Shown: positions 12,146 through 23,761 of the stretch, in pieces
How the letters are laid out: every line of letters begins with the position of its first letter
Position numbering within the stretch: the stretch's first letter is position 1
From: Lycium barbarum
Taxonomy: Eukaryota > Streptophyta > Magnoliopsida > Solanales > Solanaceae
Length of the DNA stretch: 64,000 bases
Direction: 5' to 3'
Assembly (NCBI RefSeq): GCF_019175385.1
Contig: NC_083344.1
Location: 3,014,965 to 3,078,964 of the forward strand
Position numbers and translations under genes: made by a program
Notes under the pieces: generated by a model
The model's input: only the letters and a program-made list of their open reading frames with translations
The model's database searches: none
What the model was told of the DNA's origin: nothing

Positions 12146-12367
12146 TACTCCCTCCGTTTCAATTTATGTGAACTCATTTGACTGGGCACGGAGTTTAAGA
12201 AAGAGAAAAAGACTTTTAAACTTGTGGTGTTAAATGAGTCACATATGGTTTGTGTGGTTATAAATCATTTCATAAAGGTAAATTGTTTTCAAAAATAGAA
12301 AGAGGTCATTCTTTTTGGCACAGACTAATAAGGAAATAGATTCACATAAATTGAAACAGAGGGAGTA
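12146..12367. mobile_element. Stowaway-like MITE
   Basis: The element 12148-12365 begins ctccctccgtttcaatttat and ends with the complement (aaattgaaacagagggag), flanked by TA on both sides. This is the hallmark of Stowaway elements, non-autonomous relatives of Tc1/mariner. It is about 218 bp and has the usual internal 'gactgggcacg' and 'ttggcacagac' motifs. Confidence 0.88.
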
Positions 12368-12489
12368 TTAAATTTGTATGAGAGTTGTATACAATGTTGT
12401 TGTAGTTGTATTAAATTTTCAAAAAACTAACATGAATTTTATACAAAATTTATACAGTTATATACATATTTCATACCGTTTTTATACAA

Positions 12490-12680
12490 TTTTCATACAC
12501 GAAAAATATGAGAATTTTAAGCTTTGAGCAAGATATACATATTTCATAGTATAATTTTCATACACAAATTTGAGCGAAATTTTTAAGTTTTGAGTGCGAT
12601 ATACATATTTCATACACAAAATTCTAAGCGAAAATTTTAAGCTTTGAGCGAGATATACACATTTCATACACAAAATTTTC
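12490..12680. repeat. Three imperfect tandem repeats of about 65 bp
   Basis: The motif 'aagctttgagcgagatatac' followed by 'atttcatacacaaaattt' recurs three times with small changes. This gives minus-strand frames a repetitive look without any gene. The same 'tgtatacaa' rich wording occurs at 48350-48560. Confidence 0.65.
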
Positions 12681-12794
12681 GTATATGTTTTGTAAGAAAT
12701 CTCTTGGTATATTTTGTAAACTGAAAAGTATCGTCATTTTTTGCAAATATACCCTATTCTTACGTATATACACGTCATTCTCCCTTAAAATATC

Positions 12795-13015
12795 TACTCC
12801 CTCCGTCTCATTTCAATGTGAAGGTGTTCGACTGAAAATAAAGTTTAGGAAAAAGAAATTCTTCTGAAAATTGTAGCCTTAAATATGTCAGGACATTTTT
12901 ATGACTTTAAAATCATGTCATTAATGGTAAAATAAAAAGTTTAAAGTTAAATTATTCTTAAATATAGGTATCTTTTTAAACAAAATAAAAAGAAACTAAA
13001 GAGTGTCACGTAAAG
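12795..13015. mobile_element. Stowaway-like MITE, decayed right end
   Basis: Starts after TA with ctccctccgtctcatttcaa at 12797 and contains 'gttcgactgaaaataaagtt', a diverged form of the usual internal motif. The right terminus is eroded and the end coordinate is approximate. Confidence 0.6.
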
Positions 13016-13065
13016 TGGAATTGAGGACGAAATTACTTTTGTTCAGTTATTTAAAAACAATGAAG

Positions 13066-13175
13066 CACGTGCACACAAAGGTGTGGCTTAACGGTCAATG
13101 GAATGAAAATCACAGCAACCAGGTTTTAAATTCCAATCATAAAATGCTCGGTGATTTCATTCAATATGCGACCAA
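13066..13175 (+). mobile_element. SINE fragment, 5' part
   Basis: The stretch 'aaaggtgtggcttaacggtc' followed by 'aatggaatgaaaatcac' and 'ctcggtgatttcat' matches, in diverged form, the 5' half of the SINE at 37843-38060. The 3' half is missing. Confidence 0.5.
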
Positions 13176-13372
13176 ACTCTCCATAACAATTAATCATTCT
13201 TTATAACAACATTTCCTATATCAGCTAAATTTGCTTTGAAACCAATTTTTATGTTATGTTAGATATTATAGTTCTTTATAACGCTAGCTATATATAGCAG
13301 CCAAAAAATTATTCGAACAAATTAAACACGCCATTGTAGAGAGATTTGATGGTAAAAGTAAATATAAAATAC

Positions 13373-13581
13373 CTTGAAGAGATCGAGGAGGAGATTATCA
13401 AAGGACTCTTGAGCTTGTTTAGAGCAAAGCCATCTAAAAGACTTGATAGCTTCAATGGCTTCTTCACTTCTATCCAATTGCTTCATCACAACTGCCATGT
13501 CCTTTAGTGCACTGTCTACTCTATCCCCTGTATTTATGGCTTCCCAAAACCATATTATTGATCCTTCTGGGTCCTTCATAA
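13373..13581 (-). pseudogene. Orphan exon of a POLLENLESS3/MS5-like TPR protein
   Basis: The frame reads MKDPEGSIIWFWEAINTGDR and then VDSALKDMAVVMKQLDRSEE, EAIKSFRWLCSKQAQES and DNLLLDLFK. This matches one internal exon of the plant TPR family that includes POLLENLESS3/MS5 and the sulphur-deficiency-induced proteins. On the minus strand it is preceded by 'gctag' (acceptor) and followed by 'gtatttta' (donor) after LFK, so both splice borders are intact and the frame is open. I find neither the preceding exon (an ...AKxxQL sequence) in 13.6-15.3 kb nor the following exon (EEQxELL type) in 12.0-13.37 kb. It is therefore probably a fragment, or an exon isolated by very large introns. Confidence 0.7.
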
Positions 13582-15310
13582 CTAGCTGAATAATGCATCA
13601 ATCAATTAGCTGACATACAAGCTGATTCTAAGACTAGCAACGGAAGCCCGTGCGATGCACGGCCCAATGTCTAGATAAGGTTACAAAACATTGTTTTAGA
13701 TAACCATCTTCAAATTCATAGATCCTATGTATAAGCATTATAGCCGGGAGTGTCAAGTACAGAATACAAAGTAAGGTGTAATCACTTGTATCCAGTACTT
13801 TCTCATATTCTGCAACAACTAATTCTAAATAAAAAAATGTTTCAACAATGCCATCACATTAGAAATATACTACAAGTATTATTACAAACAAAATGAATCA
13901 GGGTAATGAATCTAAAAAGTGTAGAGATTATATACAAAGTTGCATAAAAATGCTTTAGTCTCCTAAACAACTGATTAAAAGAAGCTACATATAAAAGTAT
14001 GAAAAGAAAACATCCAGTATTCTCTGTTGGTAAAGGCTTATTTTATGTTGTAGTTCTCAAGTATGTCAATTCTTCCTTCAGCTCCAACTTATCCCATAAG
14101 ATATCCTACCAGAATGGCACCTCAAAGTACGTTCAATTCATCCATCAAATCCAACTTATCTCATAAGACAATTCATGCCGTGCCTTATAAAAGGTTTAGC
14201 ATAGTGATTAAAATAATCCAAGATGCAATGACATCTGCAAGAGTGTAATATCGGTTAAAGCTCCACATTATGAGGACTTGGAGAATTTGATTTATCTAAA
14301 TATTTCAAAGAGACTTTCTGGAATAGATTTGTAGGCTGCAGATTCCAAGAAACAGTAGGACAGCTTCAATCCATTGTAAAGCTTTAAAACATTTGGAGGC
14401 ATAGTGGCTAGCTAGCTTTTCTGGAAAAAAAAATTGCAACTTTTCCTGCATCATTCCTTCAATCACCCTATGTTCATAGAGTTCAAGGCATTAATAGAGT
14501 TGTTTGCATACAGGTATAAAATGAAAGTGTAATATATGGAAGTGACTTGGTATTAGGAACATGAGATAAATGGCATACTCACAATTCAAGAAATTCTTTA
14601 ATCAAATAAGAAAAAGAGAATTTGGAATGTAAAACTAGACCGGCATCTCATTTGACGTCACGTGCTTAGATCTAATTAATCAAAATTTAAAGTATGCTGG
14701 ATCAAGATTGCAGAATTTACCAGGATGGAAAAAAAACAAAAACAAAGAACGATAAATAAAGGTTCCATCTTAAAGGCAAAATATCACCTAATACATCTCT
14801 ACTCCTTTGATCCACACAATTATTAGTATATCATAACGTTCATGCTAAAAAGGGTTCTTTCCAAATCGCGTGAAAGTTGCTTAGTTATTATAGATTATGA
14901 TAAGTTATTAAGTTTAGGACAATGCTATGGCTGCTTTTCAATTATTAAGCAAGTCGGGTACTAACAATTTGACTGTGCAGGTGTACAAAGAGTGAATCCA
15001 TTTAATCCACAATTTATCTTCTTTATGCTCTTAAGTCCCAACAAACCTTAGCAATAGCAGCCTTATTCCAGAGTCTAAGGTTAGTAATCTTGAATCCTCC
15101 AGCGGCCAGCAGTAGCTTAAAATTTTATTTGCATAATTTCCTAAATATCAATCGAGATACTTTTGAAAGGACCACTCTACTTAAAAATTCTAGTATGATT
15201 AGCAGCAAAACCAAGAGCTGCAACATTACAAAATTTACCTACATCACATATGTCCAAAATAAAATATAAGGAAAAGGGACCTAGATGGATAAAGCTAATT
15301 ATTTCACATT
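13582..15310. other. Intergenic, no gene seen
   Basis: AT-rich DNA. A GC-richer motif 'cccgtgcgatgcacggccc' at about 13648 resembles the dispersed '(c)ccgcgcaatgcgcgg' motif at 24790 and is probably a repeat remnant. No coding frame longer than about 60 codons looks real. Confidence 0.4.
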
Positions 15311-15469
15311 AGCATATCACGGAAGACAAGTGAGGGATGGCTCAGTGGTTAAGCACCTCCACCCACGACCGGTAGGTCCTGGGTTCGAGTCACACTGGAG
15401 GGGAAGTGTGGAAACACTATAAATCCTCCTAAAATGGGAGGGAAAAAAAAAAAAAAAGCATATCACGGA
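15311..15469 (+). mobile_element. tRNA-derived SINE with perfect target duplication
   Basis: The core 15324-15456 has a box A-like 'tggctcagtggttaagc' and a box B-like 'gggttcgagtc', the internal RNA polymerase III promoter of tRNA-derived SINEs, and ends in a poly(A) run. It is flanked by a perfect 13-bp repeat, agcatatcacgga, at 15311-15323 and 15457-15469. It is not a real tRNA gene because it lacks a pairable acceptor stem and continues about 60 bases past the tRNA-like part. Confidence 0.85.
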
Positions 15470-15577
15470 CAGAGAAACATGAGACCGAACCTTTATCATG
15501 TCTACATAATGTTAAAAAAACATCCTGAGTTGGTTATAAGTCCACTGGTTATAACGAATGAAAATATTTGAATCCTA

Positions 15578-15887
15578 TTTCACTACAAGAAAAAAAATAT
15601 TTGGCAACAAATTTTTTGTTGCCTTAGATTGATTATTGTTGCAAAAAGTACTTTTGGCAACACAAAAAAATATTTTGTTGCATGAATTTTTTCCAACGGC
15701 TGTTATTGCAACAACGTGCAACATTTTTTTTTTTGTTGCCAAAAGTACTTTTTGCAACAATAATCAATACTATGGCAACAAAATTAAATTCTTTGGCAAC
15801 AAAAAAAATCATTTGCCAACAATAAAACTAAGTTATTGTCAAATATAAAAAAATTTGTTACGATTTCTATACTTTCTTGTAGTGTTT
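15578..15887. mobile_element. CACTA-type MITE with long hairpin
   Basis: The element 15581-15884 starts CACTACAAGAAAAA and ends TTTCTTGTAGTG, the terminal inverted repeats of the CACTA (En/Spm) superfamily, with a ttt duplication on each side. The interior is a large inverted repeat: 15629-15662 and 15734-15767 are perfect 34-bp complements, and pairing extends outward imperfectly. No transposase is present. Plus and minus frames through it are translation shadows of the palindrome. Confidence 0.88.
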
Positions 15888-16222
15888 ATGCATATCTTAC
15901 TTTAGTACCGTTTGAAAGGTATAATTTTTTTTTTAAACAATATTTATTTTCAAAAACAAACTTGCCAATTCCAGCGTGTGTGTCTCTCTTCCGCCATAAT
16001 TAGCAGGGAAAACGTGAAAACAACAGTATTTTCATTCAAAAACACTGTTTTCCACATGGGAAATCAATGCCAACGATGATAGTATAATATATATGATAAC
16101 TTATCATAGGAAGAGTAGCATGATCTAAAAAATGCAAAAGGACAGCGAAACCTTGCTGAATCAGGAATCGACATCTACGTAATAAGGCATACAAAAGAAG
16201 CAATTCCTAAGCATACCTAACA
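15888..16222. other. Intergenic, no gene seen
   Basis: AT-rich flank of the copia element. The five bases next to the LTR are taaca; the other side reads taagt or gtaag depending on the LTR end, so no perfect target duplication is seen. Confidence 0.4.
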
Positions 16223-16724
16223 TGTAAAGTGTAAAAATATAAAAGACAAAAGATGAGAAATTTTCCTTCTGTCTTATTATTCTGTACAGTGCACGTTATA
16301 TAGCAGTGCAGGAATGAAAAATAGCAAAACAAACTATACAGGTGTCCTATTTTAATTGGTCACCTTCTAACAAACTAATTATTTTATCAGATTTTGTACA
16401 AAAAGAAAATTAAGATGTAAATGTGAAAGTTGCTTGGAAGTTTCTTGACTGTGTAGCCACGTGTGTCCAATTTGATTTTTGAATCAGCTGCTTTCCCATG
16501 TGAATACCACTGTACTTCACTCTTTCACACTTCCACATGCATCCACACTTTCACACACACAGATCTTGTCTTTTCCCATGTGAATACCATTGTACTTCAC
16601 TCTTTCACACTTCCACATGCATCCACACTTTCACACACACAGATCTTGTATATCTTGTATATTTCACCGGAAAACATCTAAACCTTTTCCTTTTTCCGGT
16701 GAACTGTGATCAATCATTCCAACA
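16223..16724 (-). repeat. 3' LTR of the copia element
   Basis: In element sense it starts TGTTGGAATGATTGATC and ends TTTACA. It contains an 80-bp tandem duplication (16492-16571 and 16572-16651, beginning tttcccatgtgaatacc) that is also in the other LTR, so the duplication predates this insertion. It is bordered internally by the polypurine tract. Confidence 0.93.
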
Positions 16725-19700
16725 CCCCCCCCCCCTCAAATTGGAGGGGGCAGATCGAACCCCCAATTTACCTAAAAGAAAACGATGAGAGGTACCATGA
16801 AGCGGTTTCGTAAATAGATCTGCAACTTGAGACGAAGAAGGAAGAAAGGAGAGGGAAATTAGGCCAGCAAGGTATTGTTGACGGACGAAGTGACAATCCA
16901 AGTCAACGTGCTTCGTCCGTTCATGAAAGACCGGGTTTTTAGCAATATGTATTGCTGCTTGGCTGTCTGAATGAAGAGAAATAGGGAGATCCGGTGGAAG
17001 AGTTAGGTCGGAAAGAAGTCGGACAAGCCAAGTTAGCTCGGCAACAACCCGACGCATCGATCTGTACTCAGCTTCGGCGGATGATAACGAAAGTGAAGGT
17101 TGTTTTTTCGATTTCCAAGAAATGGGGCTACCACCAAGGCTGATGTAATATCCACTCACAGATCTGCGAGAATCCGGGCAAGTGGCCCAATCAGAATCGC
17201 AAAACGCCAACAATGTAAACGAAGGAGAAGAATTAAGGAAAAGACCCAAACCAGGGTCAAGGAGAAGATAGCGAAGAACATGATACGCAGCGTCCAAATG
17301 GGTTTGATGGGGAGATTGCATATACTGGCTTAAGTGTTGTACAGAGAAGGCTATATCGGGTCTAGTATGAGTCAAGAAGTTGAGTTGACCAATCAAACGT
17401 CGATAGGCAGTCAAATCTGGGAGTGGAGAACCCATGTCAAGATGTAATTTTTGAGTTGGGTCTAAAGGCGATGTAGCAGGCTTCAGGTTAAGGGAGTCAT
17501 ACTCAGAAAGGAGTTCAAGAACAAATTTTTGTTGATTAAGGATCAATCCTTGTGGTTCACGAACCACCTCAATCCCCAAGAAATAATGTAAGTTCCCCAA
17601 GTCTTTGATTTTGAATTCGGAGTCTAAAAAAAATTTCAAAGTCTTTAATTCTTCTGGGTAAAATTGAAACAGATGAGCCATGAACTTTGTAAAAAAAGGA
17701 ATAATCGTTTAAGGAATGTGTGAAACCTTTAAAACTCAAAGCAGCTGTTAGTCTTGAATACCATTGTCGCGAAGCTTGTTTTAACCCGCAAAGGGATTTC
17801 TTTAATCAACAAACTTGGGTAGGATCAATAACTTTTAAACCAGCTGGGAACTTCATGTAAACTTCCTCGTCTAACTCACCATGTAGAAACGCATTATTAA
17901 CATCAAGTTGATAGAGACCCCAATTTTTCTTAACTACAATTGCCAAGACACACCTTATAGTAGTAATCTTGACGACAAGACTAAAAGTCTCTGTAAAATC
18001 AACTTCTGCTTGTTGTATATCACCTCGCACAACCAAACGTGCCTTAAGCCTCTCAACAGTACCATCTGATTTTAATTTAACTTTATAAACCCATTTTGAG
18101 GGAAGTGCTCGCTTTCCTGGAGGCAAAGTCACTACTTCTCATGTGTCATTTGAGATCAAAGCTTCCAATTCTTTGGTCATGGCATCCTGCCAACCTGGGT
18201 AGAGAATAGCTTGGGAAAAGGTTGAGGGTTCTTTGATTTGTGATAAACTGTTGATGTAATCTTGGTTAGCAGTAGAAAGTGCAGAAAATGCAAAAAGAGG
18301 AGAGGAGATAGATGAAGAAAAACAGACATCAGAAACATTAGAAAAATGAACACTATTGCATACATAATCTTCTAAGTAAGTAGGGGTTTTCACTGATCTA
18401 GTAGATTGTCTTAGTATAACAGGATTAGGGACTAGAGAGATTGGTGCAGTAAAGGACTCATTACGTGAAGAAGAGGCTGGTGCACTCTGGGGATTGGAAT
18501 TGGAAGTAGGTGTAAGAGGTGATGAATCATCAGTAGGTAGAGAAGTGGTAGGTGACAGAGAGGAATCAGGCTGTGCATCAGTTGCAGGAGAAGAAGCTGT
18601 AGGAGTTAAAAACTCAGGAATAGAGGGCAAGGAAGATGGAAGATCAGAGTGTGTGGGTTCATCAAAAGGAAACATAGGAACATTACACTGGGTAGTAGCA
18701 TAAGGATAAATATCTTCATAAAAAATGACATTTCTAGAAACTAAATATTTTTGTGATTCTAGACTCAATAACTTGTACCCCTTTTTCCCAAAAGGATAAC
18801 CAAGGAAAATGCAGGGTTCTGCTCTTGGTGCTAATTTGGATCTGCCATGTGAATGTGTAGAAGCAAAAGCAAGACAACCAAAACTTCTTAAATGAGAATA
18901 ACTAGGAGGATGCCCAAATAATTTTTCATAGGGTGTTAAGAAAGAAAATAGTCTTGTGGGGCATATGTTAATAATATAGGTAGCAGTCATGATAGCATCT
19001 CCCCAAAATTTATGTGGCAGTTGGGATTGAAAAAGCAAGGCCCTACAGATTTCTAAAAGATGCTTATGTTTCCTTTCAACCACACCATTTTGTTGTGGTG
19101 TGGCCACACAAGAGGTTTGATGAACAATGCCTTGAGAAACTAAGAAACTTGCATGTTCAAAACTTGATCCCAGTTCCCAAGCATTGTCGGACCTAATAGC
19201 TTTAACTTTCTTCTGAAATTGTCTCTCTATCATGATCAAAAAGGATTTGAGGATAGGGAAGGCATTGCTTTTAGTAGATAACAAAAATGTCCATGTTCCT
19301 TTACTAAAATCATCAACTATGGTTAAGAAATATCTATATCCATCATAAGTGGGTGTTTGGTAAGGCCCCCAAGTGTCAATATGTATTAAATTAAAGATAG
19401 CTTTAGAGGAAATTTGGCTATTTGTAAATGGCAGCTTATGTTGTCTTGCTAGTGGACAAATAGTGCAAGGAATAGGAAATTTATAACAAACATCATCCGA
19501 AATTTCATTAATATTTTGAATATTTGAAAGGGGCATATGACCTAACCTTACATGCCACAACTTGCTCTTAGTAACAGAAAAGGAACTAGAAGATAAATTT
19601 GATACAATATCCTTTTGGGAATTGAAGACTGGCTTAGAAACTAAACTAGAAACTCTAGGGCTGGAATCTGTAGAAGAAGAAACCACTGGAATCCTATGCT

Positions 19701-21255
19701 TGAAAATGTAAAGACCATTCTGACTTTCACCAAGGAGTATTGGGCTCTTCATTGAAGGGCCCTGCATAAAACAATGAGAAGAGGTGAAAAATACTATGTT
19801 AGAAAGCTGTTTGCACAACTTATGAACAGACAGAAGATTAAAATGAAAACAGGGGACATAAAGGACATTGTGAATGATAAGATTTGAGAAAAGTTTGACT
19901 GATCCTATATGAGAAACATCAACTTTCTGAGAATTAGGTAAACTAACAGAGATGATTTTAGGCAAAGGTCTAAAAGTAAAAAAAGAAGATTTGTTGTAAC
20001 TCATGTGTTCAGTTGCACCTGAATCAATGATCCAGGTAGACTTAGAATAATTTCTAGAATCAGCTTCTAAGTTTAAAGAAAAGGGGCTAGGACAAAGGGT
20101 TATACCAGCACAATTCACAGATGCCATACCATCAGAAACAGTGCTTTGATCTCCATTTTTCACATGTTGAAGCATTTGCATTACTTGTGCCAACTGCTCA
20201 GGAGAAAGAAGTTTCCCTTGTTCTCCTGTTTCTGCATTAGACATGAACACTTCCCCAGAATTCTCATTAGAAGACACTGTATTACCCTGAACTGAGTTCT
20301 GAAAATTTCTCTGCTTAGTAAATTTGAAATTAGGTGGAAACCCATGAAGTTTGTAGCATTTCTCAATAGAGTGACCTGGTTTCTTGCAGTACTTACAAAT
20401 GCTACCAGATTTCTTGTTGTCATAATATCCTTTTTGTGATCTGAAATCAGTAGCAAAGGTTTTTTGTGGGAAACTTCCCTGGACAACAAATGAAGATGAC
20501 TCTCCTGGGTATTTTGGTGTGTTGTGCACTTCTCTTTGTTTTTCTTCTTGGACTAACAGTGCATATGCATTAGAAATAGTGGGTAAAGGTGAAATCATAA
20601 AAATGTTACCCCTTGCACCACAGTATGAATCATTGAGTCCCATTAAAAATTTGACAAGCCTTTCATCTTGCTTAGATTTAATGTTTTTCTCCTTTTCTTT
20701 GTAGGAACAGATGCAAGAGCAAAGACCAAACGAATCCAAGGTATCTAATTCATCCAAGAGTCGTTTAATCTTAGTAAAATAAGTGGCTATATCAGTTGGA
20801 CCTTGAACAAGGTCGCTTAGTTCTTTCTGGAGCTGATACAGTCTAGCTCCTGAGCTTTGGCCAAATCTGGCTTCTCACTCCTCCCAGATATCCTTTGCAT
20901 TAGCATAATAGAGCACACTTTCAGAGATGTCTCTAGATAGGGAGTTTAGTATCCATGAAATTACCATATTATTGGCTCTACCCCAAGCATTATGCAGATC
21001 TGTTCCTATTTCTGGTTCTGGTGTTGAACCATCTATAAAACCAGCCTTATTTTTAGCAATTAGAGCTATCCACATAGCTCTTTTCCAACCCCCAAAACTT
21101 TTTCCGTCAAAGACTGTGTTGACAAGCAATGTCCCAGGTGAATCCGATGGTGAAATGAAGCAAGGGTGAGAGGTATTGAAGACCTCTTTTGATCCAGTTT
21201 CCACAGCTGAAAGGGGAACTTGAGTCCCAGTAGCTGTTTCAACATTGTCTCCCAT
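16710..21255 (-). pseudogene. Inactivated copia gag-pol
   Basis: Gag starts at 21255 (MGDNVETATG) with a UBN2-like region, then a CX2CX4HX4C zinc knuckle (CKYCKKPGHSIEKC). Next come the protease motif WIIDSGATEH, the integrase zinc-binding region and DDE core (DTWGP, RSDN, NGVVERKHKH), reverse transcriptase and RNase H ([30 protein letters not shown]). Breaks: in-frame TGA at 20875-20877, 18139-18141 and 17806-17808, and a deletion with frameshift near 17665-17680 that removes the catalytic YxDD block of reverse transcriptase. The stops look like G:C to A:T transitions, as expected in methylated DNA. The C-terminal frame runs through the polypurine tract into the LTR. Confidence 0.92.
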
Positions 21256-21303
21256 TGCAACAGAAGATTGAAGCTAAAACAAGGAAAAGAAAAAGAAAGA
21301 TGA

Positions 21304-21437
21304 GCTGAGATTAAATCTCAATGCTCTGATACCATGTAAACTGTAAAAATATAAAAGACAAAAGATGAGAGCTGAGATTAAATCTCAATGCTCTGATACC
21401 ATGTAAACTGTAAAAATATAAAAGACAAAAGATGAGA
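21304..21437 (-). repeat. 67-bp tandem duplication of primer-binding site and LTR edge
   Basis: Two copies, 21304-21370 and 21371-21437, each hold the primer-binding site complement (tgctctgatacca at 21322-21334 and 21389-21401) plus the terminal 36 bases of the LTR. The true LTR starts at 21402; the piece at 21335-21370 is an extra partial LTR end in the leader. Confidence 0.9.
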
Positions 21438-21902
21438 AATTTTCCTTCTGTCTTATTATTCTGTACAGTGCACGTTATATAGCAGTGCAGGAATGAAAAA
21501 TAGCAAAACAAACTATACAGGTGTCCTATTTTAATTGGTCACCTTCTAACAAACTAATTATTTTATCAGATTTTGTACAAAAAGAAAATTAATATGTAAA
21601 TGTGGAAGTTGCTTGGAAGTTTCTTGACTGTGTAGCCACGTGTGTCCAATTTGATTTTTGAATCAGCTGCTTTCCCATGTGAATACTACTATACTTCACT
21701 CTTTCACACTTCCACATGCATCCACACTTTCACACACACAGATCTTGTCTTTTCCCATGTGAATACCATTGTACTTCACTCTTTCACACTTCCACATGCA
21801 TCCACACTTTCACACACATAGATCTTGTATATCTTGTATATTTCACCGGAAAACATCTAAACCTTTTCCTTTTTCCGGTGAACTGTGATCAATCATTCCA
21901 AC
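21402..21902 (-). repeat. 5' LTR of the copia element
   Basis: Second LTR, same length and same internal 80-bp duplication as 16223-16724. The last base of the outer terminus differs (…ccaac then g instead of a), so the inverted TG/CA end is slightly degraded. Confidence 0.92.
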
Positions 21903-21903
21903 G

Positions 21904-23382
21904 TAAGTGGAAGAAACAACGAAAAATATAATTTTTATTATACAATATTGACACCATATTTCACAATCCTATCCTAAGTAACAAAGCCAACTACTCAATA
22001 CTTTCTTATACATTAGTATATGATTATATATCATGCAGGAGACTTACCGCAAACACAAATAACTAAGTTTTCAAGTTAACGTACCATATCAAATTTCCAT
22101 GTTTTAATTAGTATTCATTCCACCAAGCCTGCGAAATGTTTTTTTTTTTTTTTTTAAAGAAGCATTTGTTAGAGACGATAATTGGCACCATTTCCTCTTT
22201 ATCTTTTGGAATCAAAATAAACGAAATAAAAATGACAAATACTGTGCAAAATTAAGCACCTTTATATCAGGGCTAAAATTGCATTTACCACATGTACCAT
22301 AAGTTCCCTGACAATACTTGTTAATGACAACATATATTTTATATGGACAAACATCCTCTAGAATACTTAAACATTGGGAATGGTAAGGTATTCAGATTCA
22401 GAAGTAGTAAAGATCCAACGTCGAAGGTCAAAGTGCAAGAATTTACATTCAAAGTATGTCACTCATGTCAGGTATTTCTTGCTAGATTTTAATTATTCAT
22501 ATCTCTCCATCAATAATTCTTGACAGAATATCTATCTCATGTGCATGCTGTAGTCTCAGATTCAGAACTTTTGTGTCCACCTATGTCTAATATTAACGCC
22601 AGTATAACATTTTACCAACAGAGCATATTTTTTACCAATTAGTCTCTTCAAGATACCACATAAACTAAAATCCATGAAATATTAATTCAATTGAATAGGT
22701 TGATTTAGCTTCGCTAAATTTAACCAATGCCATATTTACAATCATTCACATCATCCTCAAATGGTATTATTTTCAGGCGACCCAGTTAAACCTTCAAAAG
22801 CATAATAAACTATCTTGCTTCTAGTGTTTAAGAACGTCCAAAGTAACTCATTTTTCCAACTCTCATGCAGAACAAAAGTAAGTTGTCAAATACAATTTAA
22901 GAAAATTGAATGCTAAATAGTCAATAGAGTATATGCATGTGCAGAATCAATTTTAAGAAAATTAATCAAAGCCATAGGAAATCCCAGAATAACCATTAAA
23001 GAATCCAGTTCCTTCTTGAAAGTCTGCGGTGATGCAGCAAAGATCATCAATGGAGTATGTAAAATTAAGAAGAACCATGTAGAAAGAAGAACAATGGAAA
23101 AAGAAAAATCAAAATTAGATAAATTGCTTACAGAATTACAAGAGTGAAGCCAAACATCACTTTTTGTCTTCCTAATAATGGACACGTGGAAAAGGTGAAA
23201 GAGATAGTTAGCCAAAGCAGCACATGGGTTTGCATACAATGGGAACCTAAGGGAGTTGGATCAGTTAACGTAATGCCCATGAAAAACATAATTACTAAAG
23301 TGCTATTCGTCGTTTTATCAAAATGCCCCGTGTTCGTCCCCCATGTTCGTCCACCCCAAGTCTCCTTTTTACGGTATATATA
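21904..23382. other. Intergenic, no gene seen
   Basis: AT-rich DNA. A minus-strand frame of about 108 codons at 22913-23239 has no recognisable domain and no supporting signals. No repeat family was recognised. Confidence 0.4.
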
Positions 23383-23602
23383 TACTCCCTCCGTTTCAAT
23401 TTATATGAACTCATTTGACTGGGCACGACATTTAAGAAAGAGAGAAGACTTTTGAAACTTGTGATTCAAAATAAGCCTTGAAAATTTGTGTGGCTGTAAA
23501 TCATTCATAAAGTGAATTTGTTTCAAAATTAGGAAAGATGTCATTCATTTTGGCACGGACTAAAAAGGAAATAGGTTCAAACAAATTGAAACAGAGGGAG
23601 TA
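23383..23602. mobile_element. Stowaway-like MITE
   Basis: The element 23385-23600 begins ctccctccgtttcaatttat and ends aaattgaaacagagggag, with TA on each side. It is closely similar to 12148-12365 and 52541-52736. Confidence 0.88.
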
Positions 23603-23761
23603 TATATTACTAATAGTAAAAATTAGTAAAATAAAGTTACAATTTATATATATTGATAATGTAAAAAAAATTATATTATTAATGTAATTTAACTTGTTAG
23701 TTAGTTAAAATACGTTATGGTGCTTTATCAATGTGTATATATAATTTTAACACTACTACTA

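Larger units (their letters stand above)
16223..21903 (-). mobile_element. Ty1/copia LTR retrotransposon, nearly full length
   Basis: 5.7-kb element on the minus strand with two LTRs of about 502 bp, a primer-binding site complementary to initiator tRNA-Met (TGGTATCAGAGCA), a gag-pol region in the copia order protease, integrase, reverse transcriptase, RNase H, and a G-rich polypurine tract at 16725-16737 next to the 3' LTR. I count about six substitutions between the LTRs (roughly 98.8% identity), which implies a recent insertion. The coding region carries stops and a deletion, so it is not autonomous. Terminal target duplication is unclear. Confidence 0.93.

Noticed and set aside
15338..15405. 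tRNA-like sequence with box A and box B
   Set aside because: No pairable acceptor stem; it has a poly(A) tail and a 13-bp target duplication, so it is a SINE.
15575..15848. Open frames on both strands with similar Lys/Asn-rich proteins
   Set aside because: They are both readings of the palindrome in the CACTA-type MITE.
22913..23239. Minus-strand frame of 108 codons
   Set aside because: No domain, no conserved motif and composition like the AT-rich surroundings; probably chance.
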